From Cryobacterium cryoconiti (GTDB lineage: Bacteria; Actinomycetota; Actinomycetes; Actinomycetales; Microbacteriaceae): 64,000 nucleotides of DNA. The first letter of the stretch is position 1, and each line of letters opens with the position of its first letter. The stretch covers positions 154,801-218,800 of the forward strand of contig NZ_SOHA01000041.1 of assembly GCF_004403065.1 (NCBI RefSeq), in the 5' to 3' direction. The notes under the pieces were generated by a model. The model had not been told where the DNA came from and ran no database searches. It saw only the letters and a list, made by a program, of their open reading frames with translations. This document shows, in pieces, positions 16,297 through 24,131 of this stretch. The translations under genes were made by a program, and so were the position numbers.

Positions 16297-17628
16297 GTGT
16301 CTGCCACCAGAGTCTTCGTTGCCCGTTTGGCCGGGTGTACCGTTTTCGACCCCGCCGGTGACCGCGTGGGCAAGGTCCGCGATGTTCTGGTGGTCTACCG
16401 AAAAAGCGACCCGCCCCTCGTCGTCGGCCTGATCGTTGAGATCCCGGGCAAACGGCGCGTCTTCGTGTCCATCGGACGCGTCACCAGCATCGGGTCGGGC
16501 CAGATCATCACCACCGGTTTGATCAACGTGCGCCGCTTCGAGCAGCGCGGCGGCGAAGTGCGCGTCATCGCCGAATTGCTCGGCCGCACGGTGGTCTTCA
16601 ACGATGGTTCCGGCGAAGCAACCATCGAGGACGTCTCGATCGAGGAACTCCCCCAGGGTGGCTGGGCGATCAACCAGCTCTTCGTGCGCCGCCCCAAGAC
16701 CAGCCTGTCCCTCTTCGCGAAGGGTGCCACGACGTTCACGGACTGGGCCGAGGTGCGCGAGCAGACCACCGAGGGCCAGGCCCAGTCCGCCGAGCAACTG
16801 ATCGCCACCTACTCCGACCTCAAGCCCGCCGACCTGGCGAACACGCTGCTCGACCTGCCCCCGGAGCGCATGCACGAGGTTGCGGGTGAGTTGCCGGACG
16901 GCCGCCTCGCCGACGCCCTCGAGGAGATGCCGGAAAGCGAGCAGGTCAGCATCCTGACCCGTCTCGGCGACGCCCGCGCCGCCGACGTGCTCGACCACAT
17001 GCAGCCCGACGACGCCGCCGACCTGATCGCGCAACTGCCCGAGGAACTCGGCGAACAGCTGCTCGACCTGATGGAGCCCGAGGAAGCCGACGACGTGCGG
17101 TTCCTGCTGACCTACGCGCCCGACACCGCCGGCGGCCTGATGACCACCGAGCCGATCATCGTCTCCGCCGACGCCACGGTCGCCGAGGGTCTCGCCCTGA
17201 TCCGCCGCCACGACCTCGCGCCCGCTCTCGGCGCGGCGATCTGCGTGACCCTGCCGCCGTACGAGCCGCCCACCGGCCGCTTCCTCGGCATGGTGCATTT
17301 CCAACGGATGCTGCGTTACCCGCCCCACGAACGCCTCGGCACGCTGCTCGACCAGGGTCTCGATCCCGTTACCGCGGACACCTCGGCGGCGGAGGTCACC
17401 CGCATCCTCGCCAGCTACGACCTCGTCTCCGTGCCCGTGGTCGACGAGAACCACCGACTCGTCGGGGTGGTGACGATTGACGACGTTCTCGACTATCTGC
17501 TGCCCGACGACTGGCGCAGCCAGGACGGCAACGACGATGTGCGCCGCCGGGCCGAGGCCCGCACCGAACTGACCACGGGAAGCATCCCACTGCACCACGG
17601 ACGGAGGACCGGCAATGGCCCGAGCTAA
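16297..17628 (+). CDS. PRC-barrel / MgtE_N / CBS domain regulatory protein
   Basis: A 443-aa soluble protein. It has two PRC-barrel-like segments (about residues 8-60 and 85-140), an MgtE intracellular N domain (LADALEEMPESEQVSILTRL, DDAADLIAQLPEE) and a CBS pair (about 285-405, ending VVTIDDVLDYLLPDDW). It lacks the membrane part of the MgtE magnesium channel, so it is not itself a transporter. Mycobacterial Rv1232c has this architecture and the same neighbours. The role is unknown; Mg or nucleotide sensing is inference. It overlaps the next gene by 14 nt. Confidence 0.85.
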   Translation: MSATRVFVARLAGCTVFDPAGDRVGKVRDVLVVYRKSDPPLVVGLIVEIPGKRRVFVSIGRVTSIGSGQIITTGLINVRRFEQRGGEVRVIAELLGRTVVFNDGSGEATIEDVSIEELPQGGWAINQLFVRRPKTSLSLFAKGATTFTDWAEVREQTTEGQAQSAEQLIATYSDLKPADLANTLLDLPPERMHEVAGELPDGRLADALEEMPESEQVSILTRLGDARAADVLDHMQPDDAADLIAQLPEELGEQLLDLMEPEEADDVRFLLTYAPDTAGGLMTTEPIIVSADATVAEGLALIRRHDLAPALGAAICVTLPPYEPPTGRFLGMVHFQRMLRYPPHERLGTLLDQGLDPVTADTSAAEVTRILASYDLVSVPVVDENHRLVGVVTIDDVLDYLLPDDWRSQDGNDDVRRRAEARTELTTGSIPLHHGRRTGNGPS

Positions 17629-18211
17629 CCGAGCGGATCTCCGCCTCGACTCCCCCAAGGGCCTGCGCGCCCCCGCGCTGGGACGCAAACGCAAGCGCAA
17701 CCGGAACCGCCCCAGCCGCGACCGCTTCGGCCGGTTCACCGAAGCCATCGCCCGCGGCATGGGCACGCCGTGGTTCCTGCTCGGGCTCACCTTCTTCGCC
17801 GTCAGCTGGATCGCCTGGAACACGCTCGCGCCGGCGCAGTGGCGCTTCGACTCGGTCTCGCTCGGCTTCATCGCGCTGACCCTGGTCCTGTCCATGCAGG
17901 CCTCCTACGCGGCCCCGATGATCCTGCTGGCGCAGAACCGCCAGGACGACCGCGACCGGGTGCAGTTCGAACAGGACCGGCAGCGCGCCGAACGCAACCT
18001 CGCCGACACCGAGTACCTTGCCCGCGAGGTCGTGGCCCTGCGCCTCGGCATGAAGGACCTGGCCTCCCGCGACTTCCTCCGTTCCGAGCTGCGCGCCCTG
18101 CTCGAGAACCTGGAGGAGCGCGAAGATCAGGACAAACAGACCCGCAAGCGCGCCCGCAAAGGCGACCGGGATCGTGACCGTGACCGTGACGAGCGTCCGC
18201 CCGGTGTCTGA
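17615..18211 (+). CDS. DUF1003 membrane protein
   Basis: A 198-aa protein. A basic N-terminus (GRKRKRNRNRPSRDRF) precedes two membrane helices (PWFLLGLTFFAVSWIAWNTL and FIALTLVLSMQASYAAPMIL). The conserved DUF1003 segment MILLAQNRQDDRDR is followed by a charged coiled-coil-like tail ending in Arg-Asp repeats. Function is unknown. It is translationally coupled to genes on both sides: ATG 17615 lies inside the previous gene, and its own end overlaps mrp by 38 nt. Confidence 0.85.
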   Translation: MARANRADLRLDSPKGLRAPALGRKRKRNRNRPSRDRFGRFTEAIARGMGTPWFLLGLTFFAVSWIAWNTLAPAQWRFDSVSLGFIALTLVLSMQASYAAPMILLAQNRQDDRDRVQFEQDRQRAERNLADTEYLAREVVALRLGMKDLASRDFLRSELRALLENLEEREDQDKQTRKRARKGDRDRDRDRDERPPGV

Positions 18212-19370
18212 CCCGCTCTTCTCCACCGACCAGGTGCTGGCGGCCCTGGCCCGGGTGATCGACCCGGAGATCCGCCGGCCGATCACCGACCTCGACATGG
18301 TCGCCGGGGTGGACATCGTGGACGGCCGCGCCCTGGTCGGCATCCGGCTCACCATCGCCGGCTGCCCGGCGGCGCGGCAGATCGAACGCGACGTGCTGCA
18401 GGCAGCAGAGTCCGTGGCCGGCCCCGGCAACGTCTCCGTCTCCGTCGACGTGATGACGCGCGAGCAGCGCCGCGCCATGACGGAGAAGCTGCGCGGCGGC
18501 ACGGAAGCCCGCGGCAACCAGTTCGGCCCGGATTCCCTGACCCGGGTGTACGCCATCACCAGCGGTAAGGGCGGCGTCGGCAAATCGACCATCACCGCGA
18601 ATCTGGGTGTGGCGCTGGCCGCCCGCGGTCTTCGGGTCGGCATCGTCGACGCGGATGTCTACGGGTTCTCCATCCCCGGACTCCTCGGCCTGGTCACCCC
18701 GCCCGACCCCGAGACGGGCAAGTCCGCCGCGGTCAAGCCGACCCAGGTCGGCGAGATGATCCTGCCGCCGATCGCGTTCGACGTGAAAGTGATCTCGATC
18801 GGCATGTTCGTGGAGGACGGCTCGGTCGCCGTCGCCTGGCGCGGCCCGATGCTGCACCGCACGATCACCCAGTTCCTCACCGACGTGTACTTCGGCGACC
18901 TGGACATCCTGCTGCTGGACCTGCCGCCGGGCACGGGTGACGTGGCCATCTCGGTCGGGCAGCTGCTGCCGCAGGCCGAGGTCATCGTGGTCACCACTCC
19001 GCAGCCGGCCGCGGCCGACATCGCCGAGCGCAGCGGCGTCGTCGCCCGCCAGACCGGCCAGACCATCTACGGTGTGATCGAGAACATGGCCGGCATCGTG
19101 CAGCCGGACGGCACGGTCCTCGAACTGTTCGGCTCCGGCGGCGGCGCCGAGGTCGCACGCCGGCTCGGCGCCGGTCAGGAGTCCCCCGTGCCACTGCTGG
19201 CGCAGGTGCCGCTCAGCGTGCCGCTGCGCAGCGGCGGGGACACCGGGGTGCCCGTGGTGCTGGGTGCGGCGTCAGACCCGGCCGCGGTGGCCATCCGTCT
19301 CCTTGCCGACCGTCTCGCCACCCGGGCGCGCGGACTTTCCGGGATGAGCCTCGGAATCACCCCGAAATAG
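18174..19370 (+). CDS. mrp: Mrp/ApbC-type P-loop ATPase (iron-sulfur carrier family)
   Basis: A 398-aa protein. An N-terminal MIP18/DUF59 domain (about 15-100; IDPEIRRPITDLDMV) precedes the MinD-like ATPase, with deviant Walker A SGKGGVGKST (130-139), DADVYG and LDLPPGTGD. The family carries Fe-S clusters to apoproteins. The CxxC that binds the cluster in many homologues is absent: the sequence after ENMAGI has no cysteine. This also seems true of other actinobacterial Mrp proteins, from memory. The start is uncertain because a CGTGAC triplication (18174-18190) offers GTG codons every 6 nt. Confidence 0.88.
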   Translation: MTVTVTSVRPVSDPLFSTDQVLAALARVIDPEIRRPITDLDMVAGVDIVDGRALVGIRLTIAGCPAARQIERDVLQAAESVAGPGNVSVSVDVMTREQRRAMTEKLRGGTEARGNQFGPDSLTRVYAITSGKGGVGKSTITANLGVALAARGLRVGIVDADVYGFSIPGLLGLVTPPDPETGKSAAVKPTQVGEMILPPIAFDVKVISIGMFVEDGSVAVAWRGPMLHRTITQFLTDVYFGDLDILLLDLPPGTGDVAISVGQLLPQAEVIVVTTPQPAAADIAERSGVVARQTGQTIYGVIENMAGIVQPDGTVLELFGSGGGAEVARRLGAGQESPVPLLAQVPLSVPLRSGGDTGVPVVLGAASDPAAVAIRLLADRLATRARGLSGMSLGITPK

Positions 19371-19384
19371 CGGCCCGCCGCACC

Positions 19385-19390
19385 TAGACT
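19385..19390 (+). promoter_or_regulatory. -10 box TAGACT, leaderless start
   Basis: TAGACT, 6 nt, then ATG 19397. The aldehyde dehydrogenase gene therefore has its own probable leaderless promoter only 15 nt after the mrp stop. Confidence 0.5.
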
Positions 19391-19396
19391 TCGGGG

Positions 19397-20947
19397 ATGC
19401 CTGCCTCCCCCCTTGACCCTGTCGAAATCGCGGGCCTCACCCGCGACGTGCGCTCCACCACCGGTGACACGATCCCCGTGATCGCGCCTTTCACCGGCCG
19501 GGTGCTGCACGAACTGCCGGTCAGCGGTGTGCACGATGTTCAGGATGCGTATTCCACGGCCCGCCTGGCCCAGCTCGCCTGGGCGCGGGCCGGGTTCGCC
19601 CGCCGCCGGGCGATCCTGCTGCGGGCGCACGACCTGATCCTCGAACGCACCACGGCGCTGCAGGACACCGTGCAGGCGGAGACCGGCAAGACCCGCGGCC
19701 AGGCCTTCGAAGAGGTCTTCCAGGCCGCCGGCGTCACCCGGTTCAACGCCCTCGCCGCCCGTGGCGTGCTGCGCGGCGGTCGGCGGAGAAGCGCGATCCC
19801 GCTCGTCATCACGACCGCGGTGCGCTACCGGCCGAAGGGCGTCGCCGGCGTCATCACCCCATGGAACTACCCGCTCAGCCTCGCCGCCATGGACGTCGTG
19901 CCGGCCCTCGCCGCGGGTTGCGGCGTGGTGCAGAAGGCCGATGACCAGGGCGCGCTCAGCGTCCTCTCGCTGCGCCGGGCGTTCATCGACGCCGGCGTGC
20001 CCGAGGGGCTCTGGGCCGTGGTCACGGGCGACGGCGCGGAGATCGGCGGGGCTGTGACCGGCGGGGCGGACTACGTGTGCTTCACCGGGTCCACCGCAAC
20101 CGGCAAGAGGGTCGCGGCGCAGGCGGCCGGCACCCTCACCGGGGTCTCCCTCGAACTCGGCGGCAACAACCCGCTGATCGTGCTCGACGACGCCGACCCG
20201 GCCCGTGCGGCCGCTGACGCGGCCACGGCCTGCTTCACGGCGATGGGCCAGCTCTGCGTGTCGATCGAGCGCATCTACGTGCAGCGCGGGGTGGCCGACG
20301 CGTTCCTCCGCGAATTCGTGGCGGTCACCCGCTCTCTCCGGCTGGGCGCCGCGTACGACTACTCGACGGATGTCGGCTCCCTCACCTCCGAGGCCCAGCT
20401 GAACCGGGTGAGCGCCCGCGTGGCCGACGCGGTGGCACACGGCGCCACGGTGGAGGCCGGCGGCCGGGCCCGCCCCGACCTGGGACCGTTCTTCTACGAA
20501 CCGACCGTGCTGACCGGGGTCACCGCCGAGATGGAGTGCTTCGCGTCGGAGACCTTCGGCCCCGTGGTCGCGGTGACCGTGATCGACTCGGAGCAGGAGG
20601 CCATCCTCGCCGCCAACGACAGCGACTACGGTCTCAACGCCTCGGTGTTCTCCGGCTCGGTGCGCCGGGCCCTGCGGGTGGCCGGCGCCATCGAAGCAGG
20701 CAGCGTGAACATCAATGAGGGCTACCGCGGGTCGTTCTCCTCCGTGGCGGCCCCGATGGGCGGCATGAAGCAGTCCGGCATAGGACGCCGCAACGGCCCG
20801 GAGGGGCTGCTGCGGTTCGTGGACGCGGTCACCGTCGCGCGGGCGACGGGACTCGTGCAGCTGCCCCGCACCGGCCGGGATTTCGAACGGCTGGCCCGGC
20901 CGATGCTGTTACTCGCCGCGGTGCTGAAAGGCGTGCGCCGCCGCTGA
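19397..20947 (+). CDS. aldehyde dehydrogenase, succinate-semialdehyde type (GabD2-like)
   Basis: A 516-aa NAD(P)-dependent aldehyde dehydrogenase. The Rossmann-fold entry TPWNYP, general base Glu253 (SLELGGNN) and catalytic Cys287 (MGQLCVSIER) are all present. The QLCVSIER context is that of the actinobacterial GabD2 succinic semialdehyde dehydrogenase group (Rv1731), so oxidation of succinate semialdehyde is the best guess, though other aldehydes are possible. It is a separate transcription unit that ends at a hairpin facing ppk2. Confidence 0.82.
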   Translation: MPASPLDPVEIAGLTRDVRSTTGDTIPVIAPFTGRVLHELPVSGVHDVQDAYSTARLAQLAWARAGFARRRAILLRAHDLILERTTALQDTVQAETGKTRGQAFEEVFQAAGVTRFNALAARGVLRGGRRRSAIPLVITTAVRYRPKGVAGVITPWNYPLSLAAMDVVPALAAGCGVVQKADDQGALSVLSLRRAFIDAGVPEGLWAVVTGDGAEIGGAVTGGADYVCFTGSTATGKRVAAQAAGTLTGVSLELGGNNPLIVLDDADPARAAADAATACFTAMGQLCVSIERIYVQRGVADAFLREFVAVTRSLRLGAAYDYSTDVGSLTSEAQLNRVSARVADAVAHGATVEAGGRARPDLGPFFYEPTVLTGVTAEMECFASETFGPVVAVTVIDSEQEAILAANDSDYGLNASVFSGSVRRALRVAGAIEAGSVNINEGYRGSFSSVAAPMGGMKQSGIGRRNGPEGLLRFVDAVTVARATGLVQLPRTGRDFERLARPMLLLAAVLKGVRRR

Positions 20948-20952
20948 ACCTG

Positions 20953-20981
20953 GGCGCGGAGCCGTCGACCGGCTCCGCGCC
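20953..20981. terminator. bidirectional hairpin
   Basis: 11-bp stem GGCGCGGAGCC / GGCTCCGCGCC with a short loop, between the convergent stops at 20947 and 20988. Confidence 0.65.
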
Positions 20982-20987
20982 GCCGAG

Positions 20988-21968
20988 TCAGACCGTCAGT
21001 TTGGCTTCCGCCGCTTGCTGCTTCGCAGCCTGGTCGGCTGCCTTCGCCGACGCCTGCTTCGCCGCCTTCTGAGCTGCCTTCTTCGTGGCCTTCTTCTCCT
21101 GTTTCTTGATCTTGGCCTTGCCCTTGGGCTTCGCCGTGGGCTTGTCCAGCGTGGTCGTGATGTCCGGCACGGGGCGGTTCAGCTCGCGCGGCGGGCGCTC
21201 GTATTCGGCGCCGGCGGGACGCACCGGGATGGTCACCAGGGGCGGCTCGCGATGCGTGTAGGGAACGATTGACAGCAGGTGGCTGATCATGTTGAGGCGC
21301 GCGGCCCGCTTGTCCTCGCTCTCGACGACCCACCACGGGGCCTCGGGCAGATCGGTGTGCACGAACATCTCGTCTTTGGCGCGGGAGTAGTCGACCCACT
21401 TCGTGATTGAGAACAGGTCGGTCCCGGACAGCTTCCAGCGGCGCATGGGGTCGTTCAACCGCGACCGGAAGCGCCTCTCCTGCTCATGGTCCGACACCGA
21501 GAACCAGTACTTGACGAGCAGGATGCCGTCTTCGACCAGCATCCGTTCGAAGAGGGGCGCCTGGTGCAGGAACCGGCGGTACTCGTCGGGCGTGCAGTAG
21601 CCCATCACATGTTCGACGCCGGCCCGGTTGTACCAGGACCGGTCCATCAGCACGATCTCCCCGGTGGAGGGCAGGTGCTCGATGTAGCGCTGGAAGTACC
21701 ACTGGCCCCGCTCGCGTTCGGTCGGCACCGGCAGGGCGACGATCCGGGCGACGCGCGGGTTCAGGAACTCGGTGACCCGCTTGATCGCAGACCCCTTGCC
21801 GGCCGCATCCCGGCCCTCGAAGATCACGACGATGCGGGCCCCGGATTCCTTCACCCATTCCTGCATGGCGACCAGCTCGGTCTGCAGTCGCCGCAACTCG
21901 GCGGAATAGACAGAGAGCGGAACCCGCTTGGGCTTCGCGCGATTGTTCGACGGGTTCGGCACGGTCAC
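20988..21968 (-). CDS. ppk2: polyphosphate kinase 2
   Basis: A 326-aa PPK2-family enzyme transferring phosphate between polyphosphate and nucleotides. Walker A is EGRDAAGKGS (51-60), followed by RYIEHLP, the lid/Walker B LMDRSWYNRAGVEHVMGYC, and KYWFSVSDHEQERRF. The core ends near residue 265. The last ~55 residues are an unusual Lys/Ala-rich tail (KPKGKAKIKKQEKKATKKAAQKAA) like a histone H1 tail, probably binding polyphosphate, nucleic acid or ribosomes. The start is GTG 21968 with GAGGAG just upstream. It converges on the aldehyde dehydrogenase gene. Confidence 0.9.
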   Translation of the reverse strand: MTVPNPSNNRAKPKRVPLSVYSAELRRLQTELVAMQEWVKESGARIVVIFEGRDAAGKGSAIKRVTEFLNPRVARIVALPVPTERERGQWYFQRYIEHLPSTGEIVLMDRSWYNRAGVEHVMGYCTPDEYRRFLHQAPLFERMLVEDGILLVKYWFSVSDHEQERRFRSRLNDPMRRWKLSGTDLFSITKWVDYSRAKDEMFVHTDLPEAPWWVVESEDKRAARLNMISHLLSIVPYTHREPPLVTIPVRPAGAEYERPPRELNRPVPDITTTLDKPTAKPKGKAKIKKQEKKATKKAAQKAAKQASAKAADQAAKQQAAEAKLTV

Positions 21969-22066
21969 ACTCCTCAGATACGTGCGTTCAGCGTAGCGTG
22001 CGCACCTAGCCCGTTCTCCCCGGCGTGCCTATTCTGTCGGCACAAGTCGGAGCCCGAGGGGACAGC

Positions 22067-22843
22067 ATGTCGGAGCAGCACCGAACGCTCATCTCGTCGG
22101 TGCAGCGCGCCCTGGGCCTCGTGGACCTCGTCTCCGCATCGGCCCGGCCGCTCCCGGTCAAGGCCCTGGCCCGCACGTCCGGGCTCAGCCTCGGCACCAC
22201 CTACAACCTCACCCGCACTCTCGTGTACGAGGGCTATCTGGCGGCCGAGCCCGACGGGCTGGTGCTCGGGGCCCGGTTTCCGACCCTGCGCGCCGACAGC
22301 GCTCCGGGCGAATTCCTGGCCCGCGTGCGGCAGACCCTCCGCGGGGTGGCCCGGGAGCATGGGGCTCCGGCGCACCTGTCACGGTTCGAGTCCGGCGAGG
22401 TCCGTCTCGTCGACGTCGTCGACGCCACCGGCACCCCGCGCCTCGACCTGCGCGACACCATGTCCGGGATCGCCCCGGCCGCAGCGATCGGCCGCCAGAT
22501 CCTGGCGCAGCTGAGCCGTGAACAGCGCTCCGTGTACCTTGCCCGGTTTCCCGACGAGGCGCCGACCCTACTGGACATGGTCGACCTGCGGTCGTCCCGG
22601 CAGAGTCGCCGCCAGCCGAAACCGGATGCCGGGGGCATCCGTTCGGGCGACCGCCCCGTGGACTGCGTCGCGGTGCCCGTGCGCGCCCCGGGCGTCATCG
22701 CGGCGTTGGCCGTGTGCGTGCCGCCAGGCCGCGTCGGGCACGACCTCGACCTGGTGCTGCGACGGCTGCGGACCGCCGCCGGGTTGCTGTCCTGCCAGCT
22801 GGGAGCGGCTCAGGTGGCTTCGGAGTCGAAGGGCGCCGGCTGA
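22067..22843 (+). CDS. IclR-family-like transcriptional regulator
   Basis: A 258-aa DNA-binding protein. The N-terminal winged helix matches IclR (SSVQRALGLVDLVSASARPLPVKALARTSGLSLGTTYNLTRTL, about residues 8-50). An effector-binding-like region (about 85-245) follows, with a basic disordered insert (SSRQSRRQPKPD). ATG 22067 follows GAGGGG by about 5 nt. The ligand and target are unknown and no catabolic operon is adjacent. Its 3' end overlaps the converging tatB gene by 34 nt. Confidence 0.75.
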   Translation: MSEQHRTLISSVQRALGLVDLVSASARPLPVKALARTSGLSLGTTYNLTRTLVYEGYLAAEPDGLVLGARFPTLRADSAPGEFLARVRQTLRGVAREHGAPAHLSRFESGEVRLVDVVDATGTPRLDLRDTMSGIAPAAAIGRQILAQLSREQRSVYLARFPDEAPTLLDMVDLRSSRQSRRQPKPDAGGIRSGDRPVDCVAVPVRAPGVIAALAVCVPPGRVGHDLDLVLRRLRTAAGLLSCQLGAAQVASESKGAG

Positions 22844-23190
22844 GTGGCGGCCTCCCTGGCGCGTTTCCGCTGAAGGTAGGCCCCGTCGGGGTTCGGCGCG
22901 GCCCGCGATACGGTGGCCGACTGCGCCTTCAGTTCGTCTTCGTCGGTGAGCGCCTCCCGGATGATGCGGCGCGGGTCATACTGGCGGGGGTCGAGCTTCT
23001 TCCAGTCGACGTCGTCGAACTCCGGGCCCATCTCGTCCCGCATCCGATCTTTGGCACCGTTGGCCAGGTTACGGAGCTGCTTCACGAGGCGGGCCAGCTG
23101 GGCGGCGTAGTGCGGAAGCCTTTCGGGTCCGAGCAGGAAGACGGCGACAATGCCGATCAGCAGTATCTTCTCGAACGTCAAACCGAACAT
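22810..23190 (-). CDS. tatB: Sec-independent protein translocase TatB
   Basis: A 126-aa twin-arginine translocase component. The N-terminus MFGLTFEKILLIGIVAVFLLGPERLPHYA carries the single TM helix, the conserved Gly-Pro hinge, then an amphipathic helix (AQLARLVKQLRNLANGAKDRMRDEMG). The start is ATG 23190, where the family begins, after GGGGG. EfeB encoded in this window is a likely Tat client. In mycobacteria tatB is followed by htrA, rseA and sigE before the O-methyltransferase gene; here those genes are missing and tatB abuts the methyltransferase directly. Confidence 0.9.
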   Translation of the reverse strand: MFGLTFEKILLIGIVAVFLLGPERLPHYAAQLARLVKQLRNLANGAKDRMRDEMGPEFDDVDWKKLDPRQYDPRRIIREALTDEDELKAQSATVSRAAPNPDGAYLQRKRAREAATQPAPFDSEAT

Positions 23191-23276
23191 TCCCCCAGAA
23201 TAACCCCCGGCGAGGCCTCCACCGACCATGCCCGGGCCCCCTTAGGCTTGACCCATTCACCTACTGGAGTTGCACT

Positions 23277-23909
23277 GTGTCTGACAAAGATCTGAACTGG
23301 AAATTCTCCGACGACTCAGTCGTGGAGTCCGACGCTGTGGCGCGGGCCAGACAGCAGTCCCTCGAACTCGGAATCGACGCGATCTCGCCCGCCGTCGGCG
23401 CGCAGTCGGCCGTGATCGCGGCCGCCACCGGTGCGCGCAGCATCCTCGAGGTCGGCACCGGCGCGGGCGTCTCCGGCATCTGGCTGCTCACCGGCGCCCC
23501 CGGCGCCACCCTCACCTCGATCGACACCGAGGTTGACCACCAGCAGCACGCCAAGGCCAACTTCGCCGAAGCTGGCATCCCCGCGAACCGGGCGCGCCTG
23601 ATCACGGGCCGGGCGGCGGATGTGCTGCCCCGCATGAACGAGAACTCCTACGACATCGTCTTCGTCGACGCGGACCCGCAGTCCGTGATCGAGTACGTCG
23701 AGCACGCCCTGCGCCTGGCCCGCCCGGGTGGAACCGTCCTCGTGGCCCACGCGCTCTGGCGCGGCCGGGTGGCCAACCCGGCCCAGCGCGACGACGTGGC
23801 GACCGGGTTCCGCACCCTGCTCACCGTCATCGCCTCCTCCACCGCCGTCATCAGTGCCCTCTCCCCCGTCGGCGACGGCCTGCTGCAGATCACCAAGCTC
23901 CGCGCCTAG
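23277..23909 (+). CDS. class I SAM-dependent O-methyltransferase
   Basis: A 210-aa Methyltransf_3-type protein. The SAM-binding motif I is LEVGTGAGVSGIWLL, an acidic loop follows at SIDTEVDH, and the metal/substrate motif is DIVFVDADPQSVIEY. Relatives methylate catechol-like substrates; the natural substrate of the Rv1220c-like actinobacterial group is unknown. GTG 23277 has GGAG 7 nt upstream. It is divergent from tatB. The stop is immediately followed by a tandem repeat array. Confidence 0.85.
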   Translation: MSDKDLNWKFSDDSVVESDAVARARQQSLELGIDAISPAVGAQSAVIAAATGARSILEVGTGAGVSGIWLLTGAPGATLTSIDTEVDHQQHAKANFAEAGIPANRARLITGRAADVLPRMNENSYDIVFVDADPQSVIEYVEHALRLARPGGTVLVAHALWRGRVANPAQRDDVATGFRTLLTVIASSTAVISALSPVGDGLLQITKLRA

Positions 23910-23923
23910 GCGGTCTCCCCGCC

Positions 23924-24131
23924 GGTGGTCGAGCCTGTCGAGTCCAGGCCCGTCGCTGGTCGAGCCTGTCGAGACCGAGCTTGTCGAGACCCAGGCGACC
24001 CGCCCCCGGGAACTCACGTCGACGTTGGTCGAGCTTGTCGAGACCGAGCTTGTCGAGACCCAGGCGACCTGCCCCCGGGAACTCACGCTGACGCTGGTCG
24101 AGCCTGTCGAGACCGAGCCTGTCGAGACCCG
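23924..24131 (+). repeat. tandem array A, 69-bp period, GTCGAGCCTGTCGAGACC core
   Basis: About 2.6 copies of a 69-bp unit, with TGGTCGAGC at 23957, 24026 and 24095, plus a partial copy at 23926. Each unit holds two GAGCYTGTCGAGACC cores followed by CAGGCGACC and CCCCCGGGAACTCACG. The array fills the space after the methyltransferase and encodes the last ~16 codons of the HNH gene on the other strand. The same core occurs in array B (inverse orientation) and inside gcvP. Confidence 0.9.

Noticed and set aside
16255..17895. 546-codon - strand frame across the CBS/DUF1003 genes
   Set aside because: Antisense shadow with no recognisable domain; it covers two well-supported + strand genes.
18174..18190. 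CGTGAC triplication as an operator
   Set aside because: It is coding for Arg-Asp repeats in the DUF1003 tail and overlaps the mrp start; a slippage repeat explains it.
23924..24131. Array A as a CRISPR array
   Set aside because: The units repeat in full with no unique spacers, and there are no cas genes in the window.
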